This document shows positions 51,501-63,960 of a stretch of 64,000 bases of DNA, one piece after another; the stretch's first letter is position 1, and each line of letters starts with the position of its first letter. The stretch covers positions 19,983,144 to 20,047,143 of the forward strand of contig CM039464.1 of NCBI GenBank assembly GCA_022414725.1, read 5' to 3'. The translations under genes and the position numbers were made by a program. Source of the DNA: Microglena sp. YARC. Its lineage: Eukaryota; Chlorophyta; Chlorophyceae; Chlamydomonadales; Chlamydomonadaceae. Under the pieces are notes generated by a model, which saw only the letters and a list, made by a program, of their open reading frames with translations, did not search any database and had not been told where the DNA came from.

Positions 51501-54500
51501 CAGTGTTTTAGGAAACAATCGCTACATGAGGCCAGAATTGCAATTATTAAATGGCTTTCAGCACTCCAGCGGCTGCTCCCAGCCATACTTCACCTGGCAA
51601 TTTAGAAACACATTTGATAACTATCGGGCATTCTATCCTTTCTTCTTCTTTCTTCTTTTTATTCAGTGTTTTAGGATAACATGCTACATGAGCCAGATTG
51701 CATTGTTAAATGGCTTATCAGCCAACTCCAGGGCTGCTCGCTCTTCCACCTGGGCAATTTGAGCAACTTGGTAACTTGGGCATTCTTCTTCTTCTTCTTT
51801 TTTTCCAGGTGTCTTTAGGGAAACATCCGCTACAACCAAATGAGCCAGAATGCATTGTTAAATGGCTTATCAGCCAACTCAGGGCTGCTCGCCATTTCCA
51901 CTGGGCAATTGAACAACTTGGGTAACTTAGGATTACTTCTCTTCTTCTTCTTCTTTTCAGTGTTTTAGGATAACATCGCTAAAATGAGCCAGATTGCATT
52001 GTTAAATGGCTTATCAGCCAACTCAGGGCTGCTCGCCATCTTCCACCTGGGCAATTGAGCGCAACTTGGGTAACTTGGGCATTCTTCTTCTTCTTTCTTT
52101 TTTCCAGTGTTTTAGGGAAACATCGCTACACTGAGCCAGATTGCATTGTTAAATGGCTTATCAGCCAACTCAAGGGCTGCTCGCCATCTTCCACCTGGGC
52201 CAAATTTGAACAACTTGGGTAAACTTGGGCATTCTTCTTCTTTCTTCTTCTTTTTCCAGTGTTTTAGGATAACATCGCTACATGAGCCAGATTGCATTGT
52301 TAAATGGCTTATCAGCCAACTCAGGGCTGCTCGCCATCATTCCCACCTAGGCAATGTGAGCACTGCTGAACTTGGCATTGGGGATTTCTTCTTTCTTCTT
52401 TCTTTTTCCCATTCAGTGTTTTAGCGGAAACATCGCTACATGAGCCAGATTGCATTGTAAATGCTTATCGCCAGATATAAGAATTAGTAAATAGGAAATA
52501 TAGAAAAAAAACCTCAGGGCATGACACTCGAACTCTTCCACTGGGGCGCAAGTTGAAAAGTTTGGTAACTTGGGCATTCTTCTTCTTCTTCTTCTTTTTT
52601 TTTCCCAGTGTTTTAGGGAATAACATCGCTACATGAGCCAGGATTGCATTGTTAAATGGCTTATCAGCCAACTCCGGGCTGCTCGCCATCTTCCACTGGG
52701 CAATTTGAGCAACTTGGGTAACTTGGGCATTCTTCTTCTTACTCTTCTTCTTTTTTTTGCCAGTGTTTTAGGGAAACAATCGCTACATGAGCCAGATTGC
52801 ATTGTTTAAATGGCTTCATCAGCCACACTCAGGCCTGCTGCTCGCCTATCTTCACCTGGGCAATTTGAACAACTTGGCGTAACTTGGGCATTCTTCTTCT
52901 TCTTCTTCTTTTTCCAAGTGTTTTAGGATAACATCGCTCACATGAGCCAGATTGCATTGTTAAATGGGCTTATCAGCCAACTCAGGGCTGCTCGCCATCT
53001 TCCACCTGGCAATTTGAGCAACTTGACCTGGGTAACTTGGGCATTCTTCTTCTTCTTCTTCTTTTATCCGTGTTTTAGGGAAATCATCGCTACATGAGCC
53101 AGATATGCATTGCTTAAATGGCTTATCAGCCAAACTCAGGGTGCTCGCCATCTTCCACCTGGGCAATTTGAGGCCAAACTTGGGGTAACTTGGGCATTCT
53201 TCTCTTCTTCTTCTTTTTCCAGTGTTTTCAGGGGATAACATCGCTACATGAGCCAGATTGCATTTAAAATGGCTTATGCAGCCAACTCAGGTGCGTCTCG
53301 CCATCTTTTTATATCCACCTAAGGCCAATTTGAGCACTTGGGTAACTTGGGTAACTTTGAGGGATTCTTTCTTTTCTTTCTTCTTTTTCCCAGTAGTTTA
53401 GGATAAACATCCGCTTACAACTGAGCCAGAAAAAGAATTGCATTGTGAAATGGGCTTATCAGCACTCAGGCTGTCGCCATCTTCCACCCTAGTAAATTAG
53501 ACTTGGGGATTTCTTCTTCTCTTCTTTTTTTCAGTGTTTCAATAAACATACCATGAGCCAGAACATTGCATTGTTAAATGGCTTATCAGCCACCAATCAG
53601 GGCTCTGAGCAACTTGTCGGTAACCAGTGTTTTAGGAAAACATCGCTACATGAGCCATGCATTGAACATCAGCCTCCGGGCTGGGGCAATGAACAACTTG
53701 CGGTACGGGTAACCTCGCTACATGGGCAGGATTCTTGTTAATGGCTTCAGCAACTCAGTGGCTTCGCCATTTCCACTAGGCAATTTGATTGGGTACTCTC
53801 TTCTTCTTTTTTTTCAGTGTTTTAGGATAAAATCTGCTACATGAGCCAGATTGCATTGTTAATGGCTTATCAGCCAACCTCAGGGCTGCTCGCCATCTTC
53901 CACTGGGCATTTGAACAAACTTGGCATTCTTCTTCTCTTCTTCCTTCTTTTTTCTTCTTTTTTCCAGTGTTTTAGGATAAACATCGCTACATGAGCCGAT
54001 TGCATTGTTAAATGGCTTATCAGCCAACTCAGGGCTGCTCGCCATCTTCACCCGGGCAAAAATTTGAGCAACTTGGGTAACTTGGGGCATTCATTCTTCT
54101 TCTTCTTCTTTTTTCCAGTAGGGGAAAACATCGCTACATGAGCCAGATTGCATTGCTTATCAGTTGCCCGCTCGCCATCTTCCCAATGGCAAATTAATCA
54201 GCCATGTGGACTGAGCAGATTGGCATTCCGGGCTCTCAGCTGCTCCCCGCCATCTCTCCACCCGGGGGCAATTTGAACAACTTGGGTAACTTGGGCTTCT
54301 TCTTTCTTCTTTTACTTTCTTTTACAGTGTTTTAGGGATAACATCGCTACATGAGCCCAGATTGCATTGTTAAGTGGCTGGCTTATCACCAACTCAGGGC
54401 TGCTCGCCATCGATTCCACCGTGGCAATTTTGAACAACTTGGGTAACTTGGGCATTCTTCTTCTTCTTCTTTTTTTTTCAGTGTTTAAGAGAGTAACAGT

Positions 54501-57500
54501 GTTTTGCTTAGGAAAAACATCGCTACATCTGACCAGATGAGCCAGAATGCATGAAGCAACTGTTACGTAAATGGCTTTATCAGTCCAACTCAGAGGCTCT
54601 TCTCACCTTTTCTCCTTCTCACCACATATAGCTTCGACCATGGTTTAGATGGAAACTTCAATTGAGCACATGTTAAATGGCTTCCTCAGGCAATTTTGAG
54701 GGCTGGCTTCACATCTTGGGTAACTTGAAACAACTTGGCATTCTTCTTCTTCTTCTTCTTTTTTCCAGTGAGGCCGATTGCATTAGGACAGCCAACTAGG
54801 GCTGCTCGCCCACATCGCAACTTGCCGGTACTTGGCGCACATTCTTCTTCTGGTCTTCTTTTTTTCCCCAGTGTTTTAGGAAACTCCGATTGCGCATGCA
54901 TGTTAAATGGCTTATAGCCCAACTCAGGGCTGCTCGCCATCTTCCACCTAGGCCAATTTGAGCAACTTGGGTAACTTGGGCATTCTTCTTTCTTCTTCTT
55001 TTTTCCAGTGTTTTAGGGAAACATCGCTACATGAGCCAGATTGCATTGTTAAATGGCTTATCAGCCAACTCAGGGCTGCTCGCCATCTTCCACCTGGGCA
55101 ATTTGAGCAACTTGGGTAACTTGGGCATTCTTCTTCTTCTTCTTCTTTTCCAGTGTTTTAGGATAACATCGCTACATGAGCCAGATTGCATTGTTAAATG
55201 GCTTATCAGCCAACTCAGGGCTGCTCGCCATCTTCCACCTGGGCAATTTGAGCAACTTGGGTAACTTGGGCATTCTTCTTCTTCTTCTTTTTTCCAGTGT
55301 TTTAGGGAAACATCGCTACATGAGCCAGATTGCATTGTTAAATGGCTTATCAGCCAACTCAGGGCTGCTCGCCATCTTCCACCTGGGCAATTTGAGCAAC
55401 TTGGGTAACTTGGGCATTCTTCTTCTTCTTCTTCTTTTTTTTCCAGTGTTTTAGGATAACATCGCTACAATGAGCCAGATTGCATTGGTTAAATGGCTTA
55501 TCAGCCAACTCAGGGCTGCTCGCCATCTTCCACCTGGCGCAAGCATTTGAGAACTTGGTAACTTGGGCATCTCTTCTTCTTCTTCTTTTTTTCCAGTGTT
55601 TTAGGAAACATGCTATGAGCAGATTGCATTGTTACAAGCCACTCAGGGCTGCTCGACATTTCCACTGCAATTTGAACTTGGGTAACTTGGGCATTCTTCT
55701 TCTTCTTCTTCTTTTTTCCAGTGTTTTAGGATAACATCGCTACATGAGCCAGATTGCATTGTTAAATGGCTTATCAGCCAACTCAGGGCTGCTCGCCATC
55801 TTCCACCTAGGCAATTTGAGCAACTTGGGTAACTTGGGGATTCTTCTTCTTCTTCTTTTTTCCAGTGTTTTAGGAAAACATCGCTACATGAGCCAGATTT
55901 GCATTGTTAAATGGCTTATCAGCCAACTCAGGCTGCTCGCCATCTTCCACCTGGGCAATTTGAACAATTTGGGTAACTTGGGCATTCTTCTTCTTCTTCT
56001 TCTTTTTTCCAGTGTTTTTTAGGGAAACATACACACGATCGTTAAAATGGCTACAGCCACCAGGGCTGAGCACAGATTGCATTGTTGCAAACTGGCTTAT
56101 CAGGGCCAACTCAGGGCTGCTCGCCATCTTCCACCTAGGCGCATTTGAGCAACTTGGGTAACTTGGGCATCCACCTTCTTTGGTAACTTCTTCTTTTTTC
56201 CAGTGTTTTAGGAAAACATCGCTAACATGAGCCAGATTGCATTGTTAAATTGGCTTATCAGCCCAACTCAGGGGCCTGCTCGCATCTTCCACCTGGGGCA
56301 ACTTTGACAACTTGGGTAACTTGGCATTCTCTCTTCTTCTTTCTTTTTTTCAGTGTTTAGGATAACATCGCTACATGAGCCAGATTTGCATTGTTAAATG
56401 GCTTATCAGCCAACTCAGGGCTGCTCGCCATCTTCCACCTAGCAATTTGAGCAACCTTGGGTACTTGGGGATTCTTCTTCTTCTTCTTTTTTCCAGTGTT
56501 TTAGGGAAAACATCGCTACACTGAGGCCAGTTGCATTGTTAAATGCTTATCAGCCAACTCAGGGCTGCTCGCCATCTTCCACCTGGGCAATTTTGAACAC
56601 TTGGGTAACTTGGGCCATTTCTTCTTCTTCTTCTTCTTTTTCCAGTGTTTTAGGATAACATCGCTACATGAGCCAGATTCGCATTGTTAAATGGCTTATT
56701 TCAGGCCACCAGATCAGGGCTGCGCTCAGCTGCATCTTCCACCTAGGCAACTTTGACAGCATTGTAGGGGGTTCTTCTTCTTCTTCTTCTTTTATTCAGC
56801 CCCAAGTTGCCCTTTTAGGGAAACATCGCATACATGAGCCAGATGCATTGTTAAATGGCTTATCAGCCAACTCAGGTGCTCGCCATCTTCCACCTGGGCA
56901 ATTGAGGGAGGGTAACAACTTTGTTCTTCTTCTTCTTCTTTTTTTCAGTGTTTTAGGGAAACATCGCTACATGAGCCAGATGCATTGTTAAATGGCTTAT
57001 TCAGCCAACTCAGGGCTGCTCGCCCATCTTCCACCTGGGCAATTTGAACAAACTTGGGTAACTTGGGATTCTTCTTCTTCTTCTTCTTTTTGCCAGTGTT
57101 TTAGGATAAATTTGAACATCGCTATTCTCTTCTTCTTCTTCCTTTCTATGAGCATCGCTAGAGTTGCATTGTTAAATGGCTTTATCAGCCAACCTCATTG
57201 GGCTGCTCGCCATCTTCACCGATAGGCAATTTGAGCAACTTGGGTAACTTGGGCATTCTTCTTCTTCTTTCTTTTTTTCCAGTGTTTTTAGGGAAAAACA
57301 TCGCTACATGAGCCAGACTTGCATTGTTAAATGCTTATCAGCCAAACTCAGGGCTGCTCGCGCCATCTTTCCCCTGGGCAATTGGGTGAACAACTGCCGC
57401 TACATTTTGCTATTGTTAACAGGAGTTTCTCAGCCCATTTAGTCAGGGCTGCTCGCCATTTCCACCTAAGCTCGCTCATTCCCAGAGCAACTAACTTGAG

Positions 57501-60370
57501 GCATTCTTCTTCCTCGGCAGTTCTTGCTTCTTTTGGGCATTTGAACAGTGGCATTTTCTTCTTCTTCTTCTTTTCTTTTCCAGACCGTAGGATAACACAT
57601 CATTGTTAAATGCTACATCAGCAGCCAGAATTTGCATTGTTAAATGCTTATCAGTCCACTCAGGGCTGCTCGCATCTTCCACCTAGGCAATTTGAGCAAC
57701 TTGGGTAACTTGGGTGATTCTTCTTCTTCTTCTTTTTTCCAGTGGTTTTTTAGGAAACATCGCTACATGAGCCAGATTGCATTGTTTAAATGGCTTATCA
57801 GCCAACTCAGGGCTGCTCGCCATCTTCCACCTGGGCAATTTGAACAACTTGGGTAACTTGGGCATTCTTCTTCTTCTTCTTCTTTTTTCCAGTGTTTTAG
57901 GATAACATCGCTACATGAGCCAGATTGCATTGTTAAATGGCTTATCAGCCAACTCAGGGCTGCTCGCCATCTTCCACCTAGGCAATTTGAGCAACTTGGG
58001 TAACTTGGGGATTCTTCTTCTTCTTCTTTTTTCCAGTGTTTTAGGAAAACATCGCTACATGAGCCAGATTGCATTGTTAAATGGCTTATCAGCCAACTCA
58101 GGGCTGCTCGCCATCTTCCACCTGGGCAATTTGAACAACTTGGGTAACTTGGGCATTCTTTCTTCTTCTTCTTCTTTTTTCCAGTGTTTTAGGATAACAT
58201 CGCTACATGAGCCAGATTGCATTGTTAAATGGCTTATCAGCCAACTCAGGGCTGCTCGCCATCTTCCACCTAGGCAATTTGAGCAACTTGGGTAACTTGG
58301 GGATTCTTCTTCTTCTTCTTTTTTCCAGTGTTTTAGGAAAACATCGCTACATGAGCCAGATTGCATTGTTAAATGGCTTATCAGCCAACTCAGGGCTGCT
58401 CGCCATCTTCCACCTGGGCAATTTGAACAACTTGGGTAACTTGGGCATTCTTCTTCTTCTTCTTCTTTTTCCAGTGTTTTAGGATAACATCGCTACATGA
58501 GCCAGATTGCATTGTTAAATGGCTTATCAGCCAACTCAGGGCTGCTCGCCATCTTCCACCTAGGCAATTTGAGCAACTTGGGTAATTGGGGAATTCTTCT
58601 CTTCTTCTTTTTTCCAGTGTTTTAGGAAAACATCGCTACATGAGCCAGATTGCATTGTTAAATGGCTTATCAGCCAACTCAGGGCTGCTCGCCATCTTCC
58701 ACCTGGGCAATTTGAACAACTTGGGTAACTTGGGCATTCTTCTTCTTCTTCTTTTTTTTCCAGTGTTTTAGGCATCGCTACATGAGCCAGATTGCATTGT
58801 TAAATGGCTTATCAGCCAACTCAGGGCTGCTCGCGCATCTTCCACCTAGGCAATTTGAGCACTGGGTAAACTTGGGGATTCTTCTTGGGCTTCTTCTTCT
58901 TTTTTATCCAGTGTTTTAGGGAAAACATCGCTACAATGACCAGATTGCATTGTTAAATGGCTTATCAGCCAACTCAGGGCTGCTCGCCATCTTCCACCTG
59001 GGCAATTTGAACAACTTGGGTAACTTGGGCATTCTTCTTCTTCTTCTTCTTTTTTCCAGTGTTTTAGGATAACATCGCTACATGAGCCAGATTTGCATTG
59101 TTAAATGGCTTATCAGCCAACTCAGGGCTGCTCGCCATCTTCCACCTGGGCAATTTGAGCAACTTGGGTAACTTGGGCATTCTTCTTCTTCTTCTTCTTT
59201 TTTCCAGTGTTTTAGGGAAACATCGCTACATGAGCCAGATTGCATTGTTAAATGGCTTATCAGCCAACTCAGGGCTGCTCGCCATCTTCCACCTGGGCAA
59301 TTTGAACAACTTGGGTAACTTGGGCATTCTTCTTCTTCTTCTTCTTTTTTCCAGTGTTTTAGGATAACATCGCTACATGAGCCACGATTGCATTGTTAAA
59401 TGGCTTATCAGCCAACTCAGGGCTGCTCGCCATCTTCCACCTGGGCAATTTGAGCAACTTGGGTAACTTGGGCATTCTTCTTCTTCTTCTTTTTTCCAGT
59501 GTTTTAGGGAAACATCGCTACATGAGCCAGATTGCATTGTTAAATGGCTTATCAGCCAACTCAGGGCTGCTCGCCATCTTCCACCTGGGCAATTTTGATT
59601 TACTACTTGGGTTTAACTTGGGCTCATCTTTCCTTCTTCATCTTTTTCTTTTTAGTGTGGGAAAACATCGCTCAAAGTTGAGCCATGATTGGGCATTTTG
59701 TTTTAAATGGCTTATCAAGGGGCTGCTCGCCATCTTCCACTGGGCAATTTTGAGCATTCTTCTTTCTTTCTTTTTCTTCTTCTTCTTCAGTGTTTTAGGA
59801 AAACATCGCTACATGAGCCAGATCGCATAGTAGTTGGTTATCAGCCAACTATGATTCAGTTAGGCTGCACGCTATCTTCCACCTGGGCAATTTGATTGGG
59901 GTAACTTGGGGCAATTCTCTTCTTCTTCTTTTTTCTCAGTTGTTTTTTAGGGAAACATCAATCCTACATTGAGTCGGATTGCATTGTTAAATGGCTTATC
60001 AGCCAACTCAGGGCTGCTCACCATCTTCCACCTGGGCAATTTTGGCAACTTGGGTAACTTGGGCATTCTTCTTCTTCTTCTTTTCAGCTTTTTCGGGAAA
60101 CATCGCCATATGAGCCAGATTGCATTGTTTGAATGGTTTATCAGCCAACTCTGGGCCTGCTCACCATTCGTTATCCACTTGGGGCATTCTTCTTTCTTCT
60201 TCTTCTTACTTCTTCTTCTTCTTCTTCTTCTTTCTTCTTCTTCTCTTCTTCTTCTTCTTCATCTTCTTCTTCTTCTTCTTCTTCTTCTTCTTCTTCTTCT
60301 TTTCAGTGTTTTAGGGAAACATCACTAAATGAGTCAGATTGCATTGTCACATGGTTTATCAGCAGGGATT
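48548..60370. repeat. ~146-bp satellite with splice-like signals; clean from ~54900
   Basis: About 80 units. Consensus order: GTAACTTGGGCATTC, a (TTC)4-6 tract, TTTTTTCCAG, TGTTTTAGG, then ACATCGCTACATGAGCCAG, TTGTTAAATGGCTTATCAGC, CTGCTCGCCATCTTCCACCT and GGGCAATTTGA(A/G)CAACTTGG. Two subtypes alternate in the clean block (CCTAGG with GAGCAA, and CCTGGG with GAACAA), giving a ~292-bp dimer (spacings 144, 148, 144). (TTC)n expansion dominates 60190-60300. Open frames of up to 145 codons cross units because the unit lacks stops in two frames. Confidence 0.95.
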
Positions 60371-60379
60371 TGTTTTCAA

Positions 60380-61084
60380 ATTCTGAAAGGCAAACCTGGG
60401 ATTAGGCGTTTTTTTGAGTGTGTTGGAGGTGTTTGGAACTCCTCCGCGTGTAGGACAGCATCCCTCATCGGATACGATTTTAGCAGGGGGGGGCATTAAG
60501 ATCTTGAAGGTGACATTTTATCAGTGGGGTTGTGATTGCCAACTCTGGGCTGCTCGCCATCTTGCCACTTGGGGCGAATTTATATTCATGGGTGGTGGAG
60601 TTGGTTAAGCGTTCCCTTTCATATTTGCCGCTAGGGTGGCTGGTACTTTTCTCTAGAGTTGATCTTGTTTGTCCGGGTTGTGGTAAGCCCTTTTTAGCCT
60701 ATTCTTTATTTGGCTTCCCTTGGACTTGGGATGCATACACACACATGGTAGGGCGAAAAGCCAAGTTAGTAATGTATTAGTGAATGATTTTGATACATAT
60801 ATATTTGAATGTTAGTTAATATTAGGCTGACAAGCCGCCTCAACAGAATTTTGAATTTATTTGAAAAACAATTATTATTGTGACGCTATAATTATATGAA
60901 TTCAATATTAAGCTTTTAAAACACTTATAATTAGTTGCGTTACACCATGAGTAGGCAAGACCAGTCATTTGAATGGGTAGAACAATTACACAGCCCTCTC
61001 AGTGAAATACAATGGTCTATGTGTAGACAGATTGCTGGAGGACGAAGAGTCGGGGGTGGTGTGTCTCTAACTCTCCGCCTTCGG
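60380..61084. other. Degenerate DNA with one satellite remnant and a possible family E remnant
   Basis: A satellite fragment (CTGGGCTGCTCGCCATCTTG) lies at about 60545. 60640-60735 resembles family E (AAGCCCTTTTTAGCCTATTC, then GGACTTGGGATGCATACACA). The rest is AT-rich without coding signal. Confidence 0.45.
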
Positions 61085-61210
61085 TGCGCTCTTGGCGTGT
61101 GCAGGTCGTCGTCAACCGCCATGGTAGCTTGTCCAGTTGAGGTAGGAGACCGCTCCCCACCCGCGTACGACGGGCTCCCTTAACACCACGCCCCACAGGG
61201 CATTATCATT
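61085..61210 (+). mobile_element. TIR/fold-back family A, right part
   Basis: GTCGTCAACCGCCATGGTAG, CCGCGTACGACGGG and CACGCCCCACAGGGCATTATCATT align with 26440-26552 and with the right half of 34602-34833. No left arm is present. Confidence 0.7.
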
Positions 61211-61600
61211 GCTGCTTGCAACCACTCTTGTGATGCAATCCTTCAGGTTTTTAGCCAGCGTGCTTTTGTATACTTTTGTTCCTGTTGTTGTGTAGGGGGT
61301 GGGTGTGCGGGGGGGTGGGGGGGGGGGGAGGGGGGGGTTTTGGTGGATCTTTTGTTATGCTTTTGTATACTTTTGCACCTTTTTAGAACAAAGCATCGGT
61401 GAGCAGTGAAACTTGAGCCTAATAAAAAAAATTGTGAATCCTGGATTGCTCCCGTTGATGAGATCTTTTTCCTAGTCACCTGCTGCCCCTGGTGTCTAGT
61501 ACGCATCAGACGACGGTCTTATCAACACTGCCCATGGGTCTCTCAGGTTGAAAGTGAGGCGAGCATTAGGCAGGCAATGGGGACCATACATTTTTAGATA
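61211..61600 (+). other. G-rich stretch and weak candidate exon
   Basis: A G-rich run at 61290-61337. A plus-strand frame (61406-61597) contains PVDEIFFLVTCCPWCLVRIR and QVESEASIRQAMGTIHF. It could be a membrane or Cys-motif exon, but there is no clear splice context. Confidence 0.2.
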
Positions 61601-61800
61601 GCAGGTTCAAGCAAGATAAGGCAGTTTTTTGCATCATACAATCACAATAAATACATTTAGATAGCAGGTTGCCAGCAAGATAAGAGGCAGTGTCATCATA
61701 CAACATACATACATTTAGATAGCAGGTTGCAGCTAAGATATTAGGCAGTGCATGCATACACATCATAAATACATTTACATACATACTATCTACATATTTG
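61601..61800. repeat. ~63-bp tandem repeat, three copies
   Basis: TTTAGATAGCAGGTT, CAAGATAAG and AGGCAGT recur at about 61592, 61658 and 61714, with CATACATACATTTA filler. Confidence 0.8.
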
Positions 61801-62047
61801 TAATAATACAGGGATTTCGCGAGCTGGCGCTGGCTGGCTTTCGGTTTCGGGATAAATCGCGAGCTAGCGCTGACTGGCTTTCGTTTTTTTGCCGTTCGCT
61901 AGTCCGACTTCCTACGTCAGGCTCCGCCTAGCTTCCCCGCCCATTAAAATTTGAAAACTTTGACAGAGGCTGGATGCGCTCATGTTGTTGTGATCGATAT
62001 GAGTATCCATATTTTCCGCATTCGTTCTGACGCTGTTCAGACCAACG

Positions 62048-62374
62048 ATGGCGCTCAGACTCATCGTCTATAATATTTTGCTTGTCGATGCCACCATGCA
62101 CGCGCACAACCAGCCAAATTTAGATCGAAGGGCGGCGAATACAGCCAGCCAGCCAGCTCTTCATCACAGCGAAAGGCGAGCTCTGCAGACCGACGAGCAC
62201 AGGAGCGATGCAAACCAGCGTCGACGTTTAGCTCGAGCTGTCATGCCTGAAAATGAGCGCCAAGCCGCTAACCTGACCAGGCGCGAGGCCTATGATGAAG
62301 CTAATGCTGCTGCGGAGCTGCGCAGGCAGAAGCTCGTGCTGGTAATCGCTGCAAGGCCAGGCTGCGCAGGCTGA
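62048..62374 (+). pseudogene. Transposon-like ORF fragment (Arg/Ala/Glu-rich), copy 1
   Basis: Frame from ATGGCGCTCAGACTCATCGT, with RRAANTASQP, HHSERRALQTDEHR, ANQRRRLARAVMPENERQAA and REAYDEANAAAELRRQKL. Such Arg/Ala/Gln-rich heptad-like repeats are seen in N-termini of Helitron and related transposon proteins in algae and protists. The assignment is tentative. The frame stops at 62374 with no catalytic domain. A second diverged copy lies at 63540-63960. Confidence 0.4.
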
Positions 62375-63520
62375 ATGTTTCAAGCTGCCCGGCAGGCTGC
62401 GATGGCTGAAGCTCAAGCATCGCATTTGTGATGCTTGGCATTTAGTCGCAACAACTTCGAGCAATTCGAATTCTTCATCACTATCTCCATCGCTCGCGCC
62501 TGAAACGCTCACCTCATCAACCTTGCACTCTCTTTTTCATTGTATTTGACGATCGTTAAGGAGCACGGTGCCGCGATTTTTTGGCTGCAGCAAGGTTTGA
62601 CCCGATGAATGTGTCGAAGTTTTTCAAACTCAACAACTGCACGGAAGAACTCCGTGTTTCTTGGCGTCGTCGTAATTCGGAACCTGAGAGTCCGCACAGC
62701 CGTTGTTCGCAGCCTAACTTTCTGCACGGTTACAGCCCTCAGCTGGAGTTAAGTGTCAAACGTAGGGATGAGAGAGGAAAGTGTGAGTGCGTTTCAGTGG
62801 TTGGGGGAAAGGGACGGTGGGGGGGGGAGAAAGAGTGTGTGTGGATGGGGTGGGGTGAGGGGCAGGGAGAGGTCTTGGGAAAGTAGGGGAGACTATTGGT
62901 CTGGCTGGGGGTTCGGGTTTGTTAAGGTAATTTCGTTGTGTGATAGGGGTGGGGGGGCACAGCTTAAGTGAAGGGAAGAGGAAGGGAGAGAGGTGTACGT
63001 GTGCGTATGTGGGTGCGCGGCGAGAGGGAGGGGAGGTTTGCGCAAGGGGGGAGATGGCCCTGGAAGGTGTGAGATTACGGAAGGGAAGGGGGCATGCATG
63101 CATTACATTTTTTTAGCTGCAAAGGTGGGGAAAATGTCTTGACTGAGTGCATGTGAAGGGGGAGAGGGGCGGGTGGGAGGGGGGGGGCATACAAGGGCCT
63201 GACGCCTCCTGTAACCCTGAGCAGACTAAAGGACCTGGATGGTTGGGGGGTGGCACACGGGCAATGTACATACGTACATCACATGCATCTTATATATATG
63301 TAGACATAATGGATTTTCTGAGAAAAAGTTAGCGAACTTTTCGTGCCGACGCTAGCTGGCTTTGGCTAAATCAGCGAGTTACTAATAGGGAATCACCCAA
63401 CTACCCACCCTGGCTATCGGCTGAATTCACGGGTTAGTAATAGCTTATCATGACTGTGTCGACTTTGAGTGCGTAAAATTAAAATCTCCAGTTCAGTTTT
63501 CAGCATGCAACTTCCACTCA
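62375..63520. other. Gene-free stretch
   Basis: GC-rich to about 62760. A plus-strand frame at 62581-62760 (FDPMNVSKFFKLNNCTEELR) could be a transposon fragment. 62780-63200 is G-rich low complexity. Upstream of each ORF copy is GCTAGCGCTGACTGGCTTTCG-like sequence (61870 and 63345), so the duplication includes 5' flanks. Confidence 0.35.
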
Positions 63521-63539
63521 AATGACAGAGCAGATGAAT

Positions 63540-63960
63540 GCGAAGCAATAAATCATCTTCCGCATTCGATCTGAGCGTCAAAACCAATCATGGCGCTCAG
63601 ACTAATTGTCTATAATATTTTGCTCATTTGATGCCTCCATGAATGCGCAACGAATCAAACAGATTTAGGCAGAAGGACAACGAATACAGCCAGCTAGCCA
63701 GCTCTTCACAGCGAAACGTGAGCTGCTACATCCCGGTTGAACATCAGGATAGGAGCGATGCAAATCAGAGACGGCGTTTTTTGGGCAAATGCTGTAGGTC
63801 AGCCTGGACCTAATGCTGACAGGCAGGCCGAGCGCCAGGCAGCACAGGCTAACCAGACAAGGCTCGATAGCAAATGCGCCAGATTGGCAAGCAGCTAATT
63901 CTGCAACGCAGATGCGCAGGCTGAAGAGCATGCAGCCAGGCATGACTGCACAGGCTGAAG
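63540..63960 (+). pseudogene. Transposon-like ORF fragment, copy 2 (broken)
   Basis: Matches copy 1 from CTTCCGCATTCG through ATGGCGCTCAGACTAATTGT, TATAATATTTTGCT, CAGCTCTTCA and GGAGCGATGCAAATCAG. An early stop (TTTGA after TTGCTCA) and frameshifts break it. GCACAGGCTGAAGAGCA-type repeats extend to the window edge. Confidence 0.5.

Noticed and set aside
54900..60370. Leucine-rich or multi-helix membrane protein encoded by the satellite (frames with MSQIALLNGLSANSGLL)
   Set aside because: Unit length varies with (TTC)n so the frame is lost every few units, two frames and the reverse strand are equally open, and no start or domain context exists.
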